A stretch of 64,000 nt of DNA from Kibdelosporangium aridum (GCF_900176515.1 NZ_FWXV01000011.1:310001-374000), one strand, 5' to 3'; counted from the stretch's first letter, positions 7,894 through 17,399 are shown. The notes: generated by a model not told the origin, from the sequence alone. Numbers and translations are program-made.

Positions 7894-9828
7894 ATGGCCA
7901 GCAGAACCGTTCCGCTCTTGGTGGCCATGGCGCTGATCGCCTCGGTCCCGGTACACGCCACGGCCGACCCGAACGGCCACTTTCCGGCAGTTTCGCCAGC
8001 ACCGCAGGACATCCGGCGCGGCGGACCGGACGTCGTCGTCGGCAGACGAGCGGAACTGGTGGTCACTGACACCACCGACCCGGTCGCGCGTGTCCTGCTC
8101 GACAAGACCCTGCGTGAGCGTGGCGTGCGCGACATCGATGTCCGTGCCAAGGCGTCCGGCAAGGCCCCGTTGACCATCCACCTTGGACCGCTCGATCGGC
8201 CGGACATCGTGGCCGCGCTGGGCAGGACACCGATCCCGCACGGCGCTGAGGCTTACGCCCTGAACGTCACCAGCAGGCGTGTTGTGGCTATGGGTGGCGC
8301 GGACGCTGCCGGACAGTACTACGCCGTGCAGACATTGCGGCAGTTGTTCGTTGGCGCGCACCACCGTTGGCGCATCGCCGGCGTCATGGTCAGTGACTAT
8401 CCGGCGATGCCGTTGCGCGGCACGATCGAGGGCTTCTACGGTTCGCCATGGACCCACAGTGAACGCCTTGCTCAGCTGGCGTTCTATGGCGCGGTCAAAG
8501 CCAATACCTATATCTACGCGCCCAAGGACGATCCATTCCACCGCGAGCGGTGGCGTGAGCCGTATCCGCAGGACACGCTGAAAGAACTAGGCGAGCTGGT
8601 CAAAGCCGCCGCTGACCACCATGTGCGGTTCACGTACGCGCTCTCCCCTGGAACGTCCATCTGCTACTCGAGCGAACTGGACCGGGCGGCGCTCACCCAA
8701 AAGCTGCAAGCCATGTATGACCTCGGCACCCGCGCCTTCTCCATTCCGCTGGACGACATCAGCTACACACGCTGGAACTGCCAGGGAGATCAGGAAACTT
8801 ACGGCGCGCCCGGACGTGCGGCGGCCGCCCGGGCTCAAGTTGACCTTCTCAACCATGTCCAGCGGGACTTCGTCGCCTCTCATCCCGGAACGCATCCGCT
8901 GCAAATGGTTCCGACTGAGTACGGCGATCTGACCGACACCGCCTACAAGCAGGTAATCCGCGCGACGCTCGATCCCGCGATCCTGGTGATGTGGACCGGA
9001 ACCGACGTTGTGCCGCCCAGCATCACGGTCGATCAGGCGCAGCGAGCGTCCGCGTTGTTCGGCCGCAACGTCTTTGTCTGGGACAACTATCCGGTGAACG
9101 ACTACAGCCAGTCCGCCGGCCGGTTGCTGCTCGCGCCGTACGACCACCGTGAGGCAGGCCTTTCACGTCACGTCGCAGGTATCGTGTCCAATCCGATGAA
9201 CCAGGCAGCCGCGAGCAAGGTCGCCGTCTTCACCATGGCCGACTTCATGTGGAACGACCAGGCCTACAACCGCGACGCCAGCTGGACCCAGGCGGCGTCG
9301 TACCTGGCAGGCGGTAACCCGGCTGGTACACGGGCGTTGCTGGTCTTCTTCGACCTCAACCACCTCGCGCCGACGTTCGGTCCTCAGCCGTGGCAGCCCC
9401 AGGCCCCGGCTTTGCGTGCACGGATCGACGGCAATCCTGATGAACTGCGCCGCTACGTCAGGCAGATGATCGAGGCGCCAGCGACGATCCGCGCCACCGT
9501 CACCGACAAGGCCTTTCTCGATGACGCAGCAAACTGGCTGGACGCCACCGAACTCTGGGCGCGCGCCATGAGCAGCGGCCTGGACACGCTGGACGCCATC
9601 ACCGCGGGCGACCGGGCAGCCGCAGCGGCGGCGCGGCAGCAGATGGACGCGTTGGCAAGTGCGGCAGGCAAAATCCGGTCGGTGCCCGGCGAGAACCGAG
9701 TCGAAGGCGTGGTACGGATCGGGGATGGTGTGATCGACGTTTTCCTCGACCGGGTGCGCGCCAGGCACGACGAGTTCGTGGCGACGCCGCCTTCCGGATC
9801 ACAACTTGACGGGAAGGACAGTCAATGA
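7894..9828 (+). CDS. Secreted GH84 beta-N-acetylglucosaminidase (hyaluronidase/O-GlcNAcase type)
   Basis: 644-aa exported enzyme predicted to remove beta-linked N-acetylglucosamine from glycans. A signal peptide covers about residues 1-25. A GH20/84-type N-terminal alpha/beta domain (about 35-165) precedes the catalytic barrel (about 170-470), which starts with PLRGTIEGFYGSPWTHSER. The GH84 catalytic aspartate pair is Asp287-Asp288 in IPLDDISYTRW. A helical C-terminal region follows. The stop codon overlaps the start of the next gene by 4 bp (ATGA), so it is co-translated with a GH43 enzyme. The LacI-type palindrome just upstream suggests sugar-responsive repression. Confidence 0.93.
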   Translation: MASRTVPLLVAMALIASVPVHATADPNGHFPAVSPAPQDIRRGGPDVVVGRRAELVVTDTTDPVARVLLDKTLRERGVRDIDVRAKASGKAPLTIHLGPLDRPDIVAALGRTPIPHGAEAYALNVTSRRVVAMGGADAAGQYYAVQTLRQLFVGAHHRWRIAGVMVSDYPAMPLRGTIEGFYGSPWTHSERLAQLAFYGAVKANTYIYAPKDDPFHRERWREPYPQDTLKELGELVKAAADHHVRFTYALSPGTSICYSSELDRAALTQKLQAMYDLGTRAFSIPLDDISYTRWNCQGDQETYGAPGRAAAARAQVDLLNHVQRDFVASHPGTHPLQMVPTEYGDLTDTAYKQVIRATLDPAILVMWTGTDVVPPSITVDQAQRASALFGRNVFVWDNYPVNDYSQSAGRLLLAPYDHREAGLSRHVAGIVSNPMNQAAASKVAVFTMADFMWNDQAYNRDASWTQAASYLAGGNPAGTRALLVFFDLNHLAPTFGPQPWQPQAPALRARIDGNPDELRRYVRQMIEAPATIRATVTDKAFLDDAANWLDATELWARAMSSGLDTLDAITAGDRAAAAAARQQMDALASAAGKIRSVPGENRVEGVVRIGDGVIDVFLDRVRARHDEFVATPPSGSQLDGKDSQ

Positions 9829-11264
9829 CGACGATCCTCCGCCGTGCGGCCGTGCTGGCTTCGACGGTCGTTGCGCTGATCGCGGGATTGCCTGTGACGC
9901 AGGCGAATGCCTCGCCCGCAGTGCAGTACACGAATCCGATCGCCAACCGGCGCGCCGATCCGCACATCGTCAAGCACACCGACGGCTTCTACTACTTCAC
10001 CGCCACAGTGCCGGAGTACGACCGGATCGTGCTGCGGCGAGCCACCACGCTGCAAGGACTCGCCACCGCACCGGAAACCGTCATCTGGCGCAAACACTCC
10101 AGCGGTGAGCTGGGCGCACACATCTGGGCCCCGGAAATCCACTTCATCAACGGCAAGTGGTACATCTACTTCGCCGCGGGCCGGACAGACGACGTCTGGC
10201 GCATCCGGATGTACGTACTGGAGAACTCCAGCGCGAACCCGCTCACCGGCGGATGGACCGAACGCGGCCGGATCATGACTCCATTGGACACGTTCTCGTT
10301 GGACGCCTCGACGTTCGTAGCGGGCGGGGTGCGGTACTTGACGTGGGCCCAGAACGACCCGGCGGTGGGCTCAGGCACCAACCTCTACCTCGCGCGGATG
10401 GGCGCCAACCCGTGGACGATCACGGGCACGGTCGCGAGGCTGTCGGTGCCGACGTACAACTGGGAGACTCGTGGCCACCGTGTCAATGAGGGGCCGTCGG
10501 TCATCCAGCGCAACGGCAGGATTTTCCTGACGTATTCGGCGAGCGCCACCGATGCCAACTACTGCCTCGGCCTGCTCACCGCGTCCGCGTCGGCCGATCT
10601 GCTCAACCCGGCGTCGTGGACCAAGACCGCCAACCCCGTCTTCGCCAGCAACGACGCCACCGGCCAGTACGGCCCCGGCCACAACTCGTTCACCGTGTCC
10701 GAGGACGGCCAGAGCGACATCCTCGTCTACCACGACAGGAACTACCGCGACATCAGCGGTGATCCCCTCAACGACCCCAATCGGCGCACCCGTGTGCAGA
10801 AGGTCTACTGGAACGCTGACGGCACACCGGACTTCGGCATCCCGGTGCCGGACGGCAGTACACCGGTCCGCCTGAAGTCCTACAACCTGCCGGACCGGTT
10901 CGTCCGGCACTACGACTTCCGTGCCCGGGTGGAGTCGAACGTCAAACCGGTGGCGGACACGCAGTTCCGGATCGTTCCCGGCCTCGCCGGTTCGGGAACG
11001 GTGTCGCTGGAGTCCACCAACTTCCCCGGCTACTACCTGCGGCACCGCAACTTCGAGCTATGGGTGGAACGCGACGACACCACCACGGCATTCCGCGGCG
11101 ACGCCAGCTTCTTCCGCCGCACCGGGCTGGCGAACAGTTCCGGCGTGTCCTTCGAGTCGCACAACTACCCCGGACGCTACATCCGGCACAGCGACTCACT
11201 GCTCAACCTCCAGCCGATCAGCGACGCAGCCGGCCGGGACGCCGCCACGTTCATCCTGGAATGA
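9825..11264 (+). CDS. Secreted GH43 arabinosidase-like enzyme with AbfB (CBM42) domain
   Basis: 479-aa exported enzyme. After a signal peptide (about 1-30) comes a five-bladed propeller with the GH43 triad: Asp45 in NRRADPHIV (general base), Asp160 in SLDAST (pKa modulator) and Glu222 in RVNEGPS (general acid). From about residue 350 an alpha-L-arabinofuranosidase B domain (CBM42) shows repeated units such as LKSYNLPDRFVRHYDF and FESHNYPGRYIRHSD, which bind arabinofuranose side chains. It probably cleaves arabinofuranosyl or xylosyl units from plant hemicellulose. It is translationally coupled to the GH84 gene. Confidence 0.92.
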   Translation: MTTILRRAAVLASTVVALIAGLPVTQANASPAVQYTNPIANRRADPHIVKHTDGFYYFTATVPEYDRIVLRRATTLQGLATAPETVIWRKHSSGELGAHIWAPEIHFINGKWYIYFAAGRTDDVWRIRMYVLENSSANPLTGGWTERGRIMTPLDTFSLDASTFVAGGVRYLTWAQNDPAVGSGTNLYLARMGANPWTITGTVARLSVPTYNWETRGHRVNEGPSVIQRNGRIFLTYSASATDANYCLGLLTASASADLLNPASWTKTANPVFASNDATGQYGPGHNSFTVSEDGQSDILVYHDRNYRDISGDPLNDPNRRTRVQKVYWNADGTPDFGIPVPDGSTPVRLKSYNLPDRFVRHYDFRARVESNVKPVADTQFRIVPGLAGSGTVSLESTNFPGYYLRHRNFELWVERDDTTTAFRGDASFFRRTGLANSSGVSFESHNYPGRYIRHSDSLLNLQPISDAAGRDAATFILE

Positions 11265-11284
11265 CTGATTCAGCAGTGTGGTGA

Positions 11285-11437
11285 AGCTCCGGCTTCAGGG
11301 GCGCGATCCGCTGGCACGCCGACGTCGCGCAGGCGGTGCAAGCCAGCGACGCCGCTGCCGCCGAGCGCGCCATGCGCGACATCGTCGAAGAGGCCACCGC
11401 GGCGATGCTCGGAGAGCAACCCCCGGCCGAAGACTGA
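11285..11437 (+). pseudogene. C-terminal fragment of a GntR/FadR (FCD-domain) regulator
   Basis: A short open frame has no start codon and opens just after an in-frame TGA at 11282. It encodes IRWHADVAQAVQASDAAAAE and then RAMRDIVEEATAAMLGEQPP before a TGA at 11435. The pattern H..V..A....D...A...M..I is the last two helices of an FCD ligand-binding domain. The DNA-binding domain and the rest are absent, so this is a decayed relic, perhaps of a former regulator of the neighbouring glycosidase genes. Confidence 0.5.
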
Positions 11438-11461
11438 CGACCGCGTCCTCATCCAGGCCTT

Positions 11462-11482
11462 CGGGCGCGCGGGTCGCGCCCG
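11462..11482 (-). terminator. GC-rich hairpin after the metallo-hydrolase gene
   Basis: An 8-bp perfect stem (11462-11469 with 11475-11482) with a 5-nt loop abuts the stop codon of the minus-strand MBL-fold gene. Confidence 0.55.
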
Positions 11483-12289
11483 TCAGGTGAGCCAGCGTCG
11501 CCCTTCTCCGGCAAGAACCCTGCCGAACCGCAGTTCGGGAAAGTGAGCGCCTGCGCCGAGGGTCACGCCGTCCTCCAGTTCGCGAAACAGCCGCTCGCGA
11601 ACCTGCCGGGCGAGCGTGGGATCGACGTCGCCCATGGACTGCCAGGTGGGCTCATCAAGCTGGACCGGGCAGACGATCGCGTCGCCGAGCAGCAACGCGC
11701 GCTGGCCTGCGGAGGAAACGATGACGCAGACATGCCCGGGTGTGTGCCCCGGGGTCAAGGTCAGAGTGACGCCGGGCGCGATGGTCGTGTCGCCGCTGAC
11801 AAGCCTCAGTCGGTCGCCGCTCTGCGAGGCAGCCAGCAAACCGTGCCGGATGTGCTCGCGCATCGCTGCTGGGCCTTCGACGAAGTGGTCCCAGTCCCCA
11901 GCCCCGAACCAGATGGTGGCGTCGGGAAACATCGGGACGGCGTCGGTGTCGAAGAGCCAGCCGCAGTGGTCGGAATGCAAGTGGGTGCAGACCACGTCGG
12001 TGACGTCGGCTGGCGCGACGCCGAGGGCACGCAGCCCGAGCGGCAACTGGCCGCCGATGAGCAGCCGCCGAGGGCTTGCGTCGGCTATGTCGGGCCCCAT
12101 GCCAGCGTCGACGAGGATCGTCCGGTCACGGGTTCGCACGAGGAAGCAGCCGATGGGCAGCCAGGCCATTCCGTGCCGGGTGAAGAGGTCCTCGTGGCCG
12201 TCCGGCCGGGCGTGGTCACCGAAGTAAGCGGGCGACGCCCGGAAGACCCCGTCAGTGAAGGGATGGATGTCGATGTCACCGATCAGCAT
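11483..12289 (-). CDS. MBL-fold metallo-hydrolase
   Basis: 268-aa metallo-beta-lactamase-fold protein. The zinc motif HxHxDH is present as THLHSDHCGWL (His103, His105, Asp107, His108). Further ligands are likely the histidine in LTPGHTPGHVC and the aspartate in LLGDAIVCPVQ. The overall layout resembles quorum-quenching lactonases and AttM-like hydrolases as well as generic thioesterase-type members, so the substrate is open. The start at 12289 gives a natural N-terminus MLIGDIDIHPFTDG. It appears to be a single-gene unit. Confidence 0.88.
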   Translation of the reverse strand: MLIGDIDIHPFTDGVFRASPAYFGDHARPDGHEDLFTRHGMAWLPIGCFLVRTRDRTILVDAGMGPDIADASPRRLLIGGQLPLGLRALGVAPADVTDVVCTHLHSDHCGWLFDTDAVPMFPDATIWFGAGDWDHFVEGPAAMREHIRHGLLAASQSGDRLRLVSGDTTIAPGVTLTLTPGHTPGHVCVIVSSAGQRALLLGDAIVCPVQLDEPTWQSMGDVDPTLARQVRERLFRELEDGVTLGAGAHFPELRFGRVLAGEGRRWLT

Positions 12290-12371
12290 GTGTCTCCCTG
12301 GGGAGTGGGCTGTTCACCGAACACGGTTACCCAATAAGTCGAGGTCGCGCCGGGGCTGATCGGAATCCAGC

Positions 12372-12405
12372 CGACCCCACCGGCTGTGCATCGCCGGTGG
12401 GGTCG
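12372..12405 (-). terminator. Hairpin after the DUF3455-like gene
   Basis: A perfect 12-bp stem (12372-12383 with 12394-12405) and a 10-nt loop lie 24 bp beyond the stop codon of the minus-strand secreted-protein gene. Confidence 0.75.
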
Positions 12406-12429
12406 ACTGAACGCTATGCCCTTAGAGCA

Positions 12430-12948
12430 TTAGGCGGGGTTGTAGAAGGCGTAGTCAGCGGTGTAAGGCACCGAGGCGGTGACGCCCTCAGTGCACGATC
12501 CGGTGGGAGCGAGGCCGCCCTTGGTCTTCAAGCGCTGGATGAACGTGACCGTGCTGAGCTTGCCCGGGCCACGGTTGCCGGTGGACCGCAGCAGTAGCTC
12601 CGGAATGGCGTTCGGGACGGGTGAGTTCGCGACGGCGGCACCGGTCACCGAGCTGCCGTCGAGCACCGAGGTCCACACTGGGCCCTTGGAGTGCAGAACC
12701 TCAGGACGGCCTCGGTTGGTGAGGATCGCATCCGGCTGAACGAACGTCCACGCGCTGTTCGTGCACTGGTAGGTCTGCACGCCTCGGGCGGGCATCACCG
12801 CGATCAGCTTGTTGCCGTCCGGCACTTTCAGAACTTCGGGCACGTTGGGAACGTGTGTTGCGGCGGCAGGCGCTGCGGCAGCGCCCAGACCGACGGCCGC
12901 GAATGCGGCGACTGTGAGACCGACAGAGATTTTCCGAACCCGACTCAT
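12430..12948 (-). CDS. Secreted DUF3455-like protein
   Basis: 172-aa exported protein of unknown function. A signal peptide of about 30 residues (SVGLTVAAFAAVGLGAAAA) precedes the mature domain. The conserved pattern of DUF3455 is visible: ARGVQTYQC, then W.F..PDA.L, HSKGPVW...DGSSV.G, FIQRLKTKGG..P and a terminal VPYTADYAFY. Two cysteines could form a disulfide. The start is placed at the ATG at 12948, which gives a well-formed signal peptide; longer in-frame starts add only non-conserved residues. No functional partner is evident nearby. Confidence 0.8.
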   Translation of the reverse strand: MSRVRKISVGLTVAAFAAVGLGAAAAPAAATHVPNVPEVLKVPDGNKLIAVMPARGVQTYQCTNSAWTFVQPDAILTNRGRPEVLHSKGPVWTSVLDGSSVTGAAVANSPVPNAIPELLLRSTGNRGPGKLSTVTFIQRLKTKGGLAPTGSCTEGVTASVPYTADYAFYNPA

Positions 12949-13092
12949 GTTTTCGCGTCTCTCCGTGTGGTTTCCGGCGGTGGCGATCGCCAACCGACTC
13001 CCATACGAAGCACACGCTGTTGCGGTTCGGCGGGTGCCCCACCTCGCCCGATCGTGGCAACTAAGCGCCGTTTTGCTTCGCCTCGAGGCGTG

Positions 13093-13536
13093 TCATTCGT
13101 AGAGATCTTGTATACGGCGTTGATCCTCTATGCCGCCGAGCCAGTCGTCGTACGCGGAGGCCCATCTGCCTTCGGCGGCGCGGTCTTCGGCAGTAGGCCG
13201 GTACCACTGCAGGCCGGTGCGCATGGTGAGGAGGTCGGCGATGTAGGCGGAGATGTCCACCTGGTCGTGCTCCGACAGGCCCTTGCCTGAAACGTAGAAG
13301 CCTCTGTCGCTGACGTAACCGACGAGCTTGGCGACCTTCTTGCGGTCAATCCCGACAACGCCGATCAGCCGGAGTTTGAGACCGAACACTTCGGCGACAT
13401 GGGGATACCAATTCTTCGGCTGCTCAACTTCGGCGAAGGTGCAGTTCAGCGCCTGCCCGACCCTCGTGGCCACCTGTTCGAGCGTCTCGTCGGTGTCCGC
13501 GCGCACGTCGAGATGGATCACCTGTCGCTTTTCCAC
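13093..13536 (-). CDS. Hypothetical cytoplasmic protein
   Basis: 147-aa protein that I do not recognise. It has no signal peptide or membrane segment and is balanced in charge. It begins MEKRQVIHLDVRADTDETLE with a helix resembling EQVATRVGQALNC, then a beta-rich middle (VFGLKLRLIGVVGIDRKKVAKLV) and an acidic, tryptophan-containing C-terminus (YDDWLGGIEDQRRIQDLYE). This shape is reminiscent of small stand-alone immunity-like proteins, but no toxin is next to it, so that is only a thought. The GTG at 13536 is chosen because AGGGGG lies 7 nt upstream; a longer reading from 13608 is possible. Confidence 0.6.
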   Translation of the reverse strand: MEKRQVIHLDVRADTDETLEQVATRVGQALNCTFAEVEQPKNWYPHVAEVFGLKLRLIGVVGIDRKKVAKLVGYVSDRGFYVSGKGLSEHDQVDISAYIADLLTMRTGLQWYRPTAEDRAAEGRWASAYDDWLGGIEDQRRIQDLYE

Positions 13537-13680
13537 TTCAAGCCCCCTGTCCTGCCGCGAAGGTACATGGAAACGATGCCGCGCGCACATGATCACTTGA
13601 CTGTCCACCGTGCCCGCAATACGCCTTCTCGCGGGAGCACAGGAGGAGCACGCAAATGATCGAGCACAGAGGAGATCCGC

Positions 13681-14433
13681 GTGGGGCGCAGGGCAAAAAG
13701 AGTAGTGGCCGGTGTCATGGTCGCGGTCGTCGCCACGACACTGGCCGTGATCGTGTCAGACTCAGACGATCGAGCCTCCGGCATCGTCGTACCGTTGCCA
13801 GACAGCACTGACCCTGTGCCGCCGGTGACTGCGACGGAAATCGCGGCGACAGAACTCACCGTGGTGGCACCGTCTGTGGCGGCACCACCGGAGACATACA
13901 AGCAACCGGTTCGGTCGACGCCGCAACCACCGGCCAGCAAGCCATCCCCGACGAACTCACCACCGCCGCAGCCCTCGACCGGGCAAGGACCCGTGGCGGC
14001 CCGGTTCGATCCATCGGCGTCTTACCGGATCGTCAACCATGTGAACTCGCTGGTGCTCGACAGTGGCGGTCCGGTCCACCCAGGAACCGCGATGAAGTTG
14101 TGGGAACCCGGCAGCCCGAGCACGAACCTGCAGTTCCAGCTGATCGAGACCGGGGACGGTCACTACCGGCTGGTCAACCGGACCAACGGTCTCACCGTCG
14201 ACGGCCGAGGAGCCACGACAGCCGGATCATGGGTGGGGCAACGCTGGTGGGACGGCAGCTCTGCCTTGCAATGGATCCCGGTCGAAGTCGGCAACGGCTT
14301 GTTCACGCTCACAAACCGCGCGACCGGTTTCCTGCTCGACGGCGCAGGCCGTGGCACGCAGATGGGAGCGCAGGCCAAGCAGTGGCCGCCGACCGGCAGC
14401 CAGAACCAACTATGGCGGATCGTGCGTGTCTGA
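13681..14433 (+). CDS. Membrane-anchored or secreted ricin-type beta-trefoil lectin
   Basis: 250-aa protein. One N-terminal hydrophobic helix (VVAGVMVAVVATTLAVIV) acts as signal or anchor. A proline/threonine-rich linker follows (about 45-105), then a single ricin B-type beta-trefoil domain (CBM13, about 108-250) with three repeats containing LQFQLIE, LQWIPVE and QNQLWRI, the degenerate QxW motifs. No catalytic domain is present. It probably displays a sugar-binding module at the cell surface. A GAGGAG ribosome binding site supports the GTG start. It is convergent with the GH95 gene, from which a hairpin separates it. Confidence 0.85.
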   Translation: MGRRAKRVVAGVMVAVVATTLAVIVSDSDDRASGIVVPLPDSTDPVPPVTATEIAATELTVVAPSVAAPPETYKQPVRSTPQPPASKPSPTNSPPPQPSTGQGPVAARFDPSASYRIVNHVNSLVLDSGGPVHPGTAMKLWEPGSPSTNLQFQLIETGDGHYRLVNRTNGLTVDGRGATTAGSWVGQRWWDGSSALQWIPVEVGNGLFTLTNRATGFLLDGAGRGTQMGAQAKQWPPTGSQNQLWRIVRV

Positions 14434-14444
14434 GATCTGACTGT

Positions 14445-14473
14445 CGCGGTCCGGTGGACGCCACCGGACCGCG
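14445..14473. terminator. Bidirectional hairpin between the lectin and GH95 genes
   Basis: A perfect 13-bp stem (14445-14457 with 14461-14473) and a 3-nt loop lie between two convergent genes. It could end transcription from both sides. Confidence 0.8.
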
Positions 14474-14549
14474 AAGTCTCTCAGGGTCCCCGCCGCCAGC
14501 CCAAGGTCCAAGGGTGACACAACGTCCACTGCGGACTGTCCACCGTTCG

Positions 14550-17399
14550 CTAGGACCGTTGCAGTTGGAACCGCTGGTTTGCCGCCCCGGTGACTGTCCA
14601 CTGCGAAATGCGGGCGCCGTCGGCGTTCGACATGTTCCACACGTCCATCGCCAGGCCGCTCTGCCTATTGACCAGACTGACCGTGCCGCCGCCCTGGTCG
14701 GCCACGCGCCATTGCTGGCTTGTGGCGTTGGTGTCCGGTTGCTGGGTGATGTCGGCCCCGGTGCTCGTACTGGCGACCTGCAGCACCAAGCCGCTGTGCC
14801 GGGCCCGGATCCGGTAGTGGCCACCACCGGAGTCGAGGAAGTCGAACTGCTGGTTGGGGCCACCGGTGGCCGACCACTGGATCACCGTCGCACCAGCAGC
14901 CGTGGACCCGCCGTTGATGTCGACGGCCTTGCTGCTGTGCGCAGCCGTCAACCTGTAGTACACGCCCGGTTCGGGGTCCGAGGGCGGCGATCCGACGGCA
15001 GTCGCGCGGTAGGCGTGTCCGGCCTGGACAGGGAACTCGATCAGGTCGGGCTCGATCCGTTGCGGCTGGATCTGGTTGCCACTGGTGCGGTCATGCAGTT
15101 CGTAGCCACTGGTGAACATCCGGCTGCGGACGCGGACAGTGCCGTCGCGGTCGGGCGTGACGGACAGCTCCATGGCCCGGCCCGCGGTCCACGCGGCGCC
15201 GACCGTGTACCCGCCGCGCCCGCGCAGGCCCTGGACATTTCCGGTCGGCCACGCCGACGGCAACGCGGGCAACAGGTGCAGCTCGTTGTTGTGGCTGTGC
15301 AACAACATTTCCGCGATGCCGGACGTCGCGCCGAAGTTGCCGTCAATCTGGAACGGCGGGTGCAGGTCGAACATGTTGGGGGCGAGCCTGTCCGGCGTCA
15401 CGAGGAACCGGAGCAGATCGTGTGCTCGGCCGCCTTCCTCCATGCGGGCCCAGTAGTTGATCTTCCAGGCCAGCGACCAGCCGGTTCCGGCGTCGCCACG
15501 CAGCTGCAGAGTCCTGCGGGCGGCCTCGAACAACTGGGGCGTACCGCGTTTGGTGATCTGGTTGCTGGGATGCAGGCCGTACAGGTGCGATATGTGCCGG
15601 TGGCCCGGCTCGGTCTCCACCCAGTCGTGCAGCCACTCCTGGATGTTCCCGCGCGAGCCCACCTTCATCGGGGCCAGCCGGTTGCGTGCGGCCACGACCT
15701 GCCCTCGGAATTCGGCGTCCACACCCAGCACTTCGGTGGCGCGAGCGCAGCCGTCGAACAGGTCACGCAGGATCTGCATGTCCATTGTGGGCCCCGCGCA
15801 CACACTCGCGTTCGCGTGGTGTGCCAGTTCCGGCGAGTTCGACGGATTGGTGACGAGGTATCCCAAGCTCGGTTCGGTGACCAGGGTGTCGAGGAAGAAC
15901 TGGGCGGAGCTTTTCATCGCGGGATAGTTGGCGCGCAGGAACGCGACGTCACCGGTGAACCGGTAGTGGTCCCAGATCATCGTGGCCAGCCAGGCGCCGC
16001 CGGTCTGCCACATCCCCCAGAACGCGCCATCGACGACCGACGATCCGCGCCAGGCGTCGGTATTGTGGTGCGTGACCCAGCCGCGGGCGCCGTACTGCAC
16101 TTGCGCGGTACGGGCACCAGTCACTGTGAGGTCGTTGATCATCTTGAACACCGGCTCGTGACATTCGGCGAGGTTCGTCGTGTCGGCTGGCCAGTAGTTC
16201 ATCGGCAGGTTGGCGTTGATGGTGTACTTCGAGTCCCACGACGGGGCCATCTGGTCGTTCCAGATGCCCTGCAGGTTGGCCGGCTGCGTTCCGGGCCGCG
16301 AGGAGGAAATAAGCAGATACCGGCCGTACTGGAAGAGCAGGACGGAGAACTGCGGGTCGTTCGCGTTGTTGTGCTGCGCGATCCGGACGTCGGTCGGCTG
16401 GTCGGCCGCCGGGGTGCGGCCGAGGTCGAAGGTGGTGCGCCCGAACAGCTTCTGGTAGTCGGCGATGTGCCGGCTTCGAAGAGTCTCGTACGCGGTGCCC
16501 TGGGCGGCGTTGAGGTGCCTGCGGGCAATGCCCTGGTAGTCACCGTTGACGTTGCGGTAGTCGACGTAGCTCGTGCCGATCGAGATCAGCAGGGTCACAC
16601 TGTTCGCATTGGACACTCGGAGCGTGCCGCCCGAACTGGTGGTGCTTCCGCCTTCGGTGACGGCCTTGACCAGAGCGAGGAACCGCACCGAGCCGGCGAT
16701 GCCTCGCTGGTCACCGGAACGGCCGTCCAGGGCGATCGTTGTGTTGTCAGGGCTGGATGCCGTGGCGCGCTGCGGAGTGCTGAACGAAGCCGTGAACGAG
16801 ATCGAACCCGGGGTCTCCGCGGTCAGTCGCACGGCGATCACCTGGTCCGGAGCGCTGGCGAAAACCTCACGCCGGTACCGCACGTTGTTCGCCACGTAGG
16901 TCACGACCGTCGTGGCGGTGGTGAGATCGAGCCGCCGCTGGTAACCGGACACCCCGCCAGCACTGGGAAACGTGAGCCTGAGATCGCCGACAGGCTGGTA
17001 CGCGAGCTGGCCCGCCGGGTTGCCGAGCATCGCCTGGTTGATCAGATCCTGCGCCTGCGTCCACTGGTTCGCGAACACCAGGCGCCGGATCTCCGGCAAG
17101 GCTCCGGCGCCCCGCGAGTTGCTGTAGTCGTGTGGGCCGCCAGCCCAGACCGTGTCTTCGTTGAGCTGCAGCCGCTCGGTGTCGGTATTGCCGAACACCA
17201 TGGCACCGAGCCGTCCGTTGCCGACCGGCAGCGCTCGGAGCCAGTCCGTGCCAGCCGGTTTGTCGTACCACAATGCCAGATCGTCGGCCGCTTGCGCGTC
17301 GATGGTTCGAGCGTCCGCCGTCCACTGGGCCGGTAACAGCACCGCTCCGGCACCCGCGGCTCCGAACTTCATCGCTTGCCGTCGCGTCACATCCGGCAT
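14550..17399 (-). CDS. Tat-exported GH95 alpha-L-fucosidase with C-terminal ricin-type domain
   Basis: 949-aa enzyme predicted to release terminal alpha-L-fucose (1,2-fucosidase type) from plant or host glycans. A Tat signal (TRRQAMKFGAAGAGAVLLP) is followed by the GH95 N-terminal beta-domain (about 40-290), an alpha/alpha barrel (about 300-730), a C-terminal beta domain, and a ricin B lectin domain (about 820-949). Residues matching the known GH95 active site are seen: Asn395 and Asn397 (TINANLPMNYW), Glu588 (NIQEWLHDW) and Asp686 (FQIDGNFG). The ATG at 17399 has GGAGG upstream. A motif shared with the fuconate dehydratase operon lies in its long upstream region. Some GH95 members act on galactose instead. 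Confidence 0.93.
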   Translation of the reverse strand: MPDVTRRQAMKFGAAGAGAVLLPAQWTADARTIDAQAADDLALWYDKPAGTDWLRALPVGNGRLGAMVFGNTDTERLQLNEDTVWAGGPHDYSNSRGAGALPEIRRLVFANQWTQAQDLINQAMLGNPAGQLAYQPVGDLRLTFPSAGGVSGYQRRLDLTTATTVVTYVANNVRYRREVFASAPDQVIAVRLTAETPGSISFTASFSTPQRATASSPDNTTIALDGRSGDQRGIAGSVRFLALVKAVTEGGSTTSSGGTLRVSNANSVTLLISIGTSYVDYRNVNGDYQGIARRHLNAAQGTAYETLRSRHIADYQKLFGRTTFDLGRTPAADQPTDVRIAQHNNANDPQFSVLLFQYGRYLLISSSRPGTQPANLQGIWNDQMAPSWDSKYTINANLPMNYWPADTTNLAECHEPVFKMINDLTVTGARTAQVQYGARGWVTHHNTDAWRGSSVVDGAFWGMWQTGGAWLATMIWDHYRFTGDVAFLRANYPAMKSSAQFFLDTLVTEPSLGYLVTNPSNSPELAHHANASVCAGPTMDMQILRDLFDGCARATEVLGVDAEFRGQVVAARNRLAPMKVGSRGNIQEWLHDWVETEPGHRHISHLYGLHPSNQITKRGTPQLFEAARRTLQLRGDAGTGWSLAWKINYWARMEEGGRAHDLLRFLVTPDRLAPNMFDLHPPFQIDGNFGATSGIAEMLLHSHNNELHLLPALPSAWPTGNVQGLRGRGGYTVGAAWTAGRAMELSVTPDRDGTVRVRSRMFTSGYELHDRTSGNQIQPQRIEPDLIEFPVQAGHAYRATAVGSPPSDPEPGVYYRLTAAHSSKAVDINGGSTAAGATVIQWSATGGPNQQFDFLDSGGGHYRIRARHSGLVLQVASTSTGADITQQPDTNATSQQWRVADQGGGTVSLVNRQSGLAMDVWNMSNADGARISQWTVTGAANQRFQLQRS

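Noticed and set aside
14100-17336. Plus-strand open frame of 1078 codons opposite the GH95 gene
   Set aside because: It is the antisense shadow of GH95 in high-GC DNA: arginine/proline-rich, without domains, and the opposite strand has clear GH95 catalytic residues.
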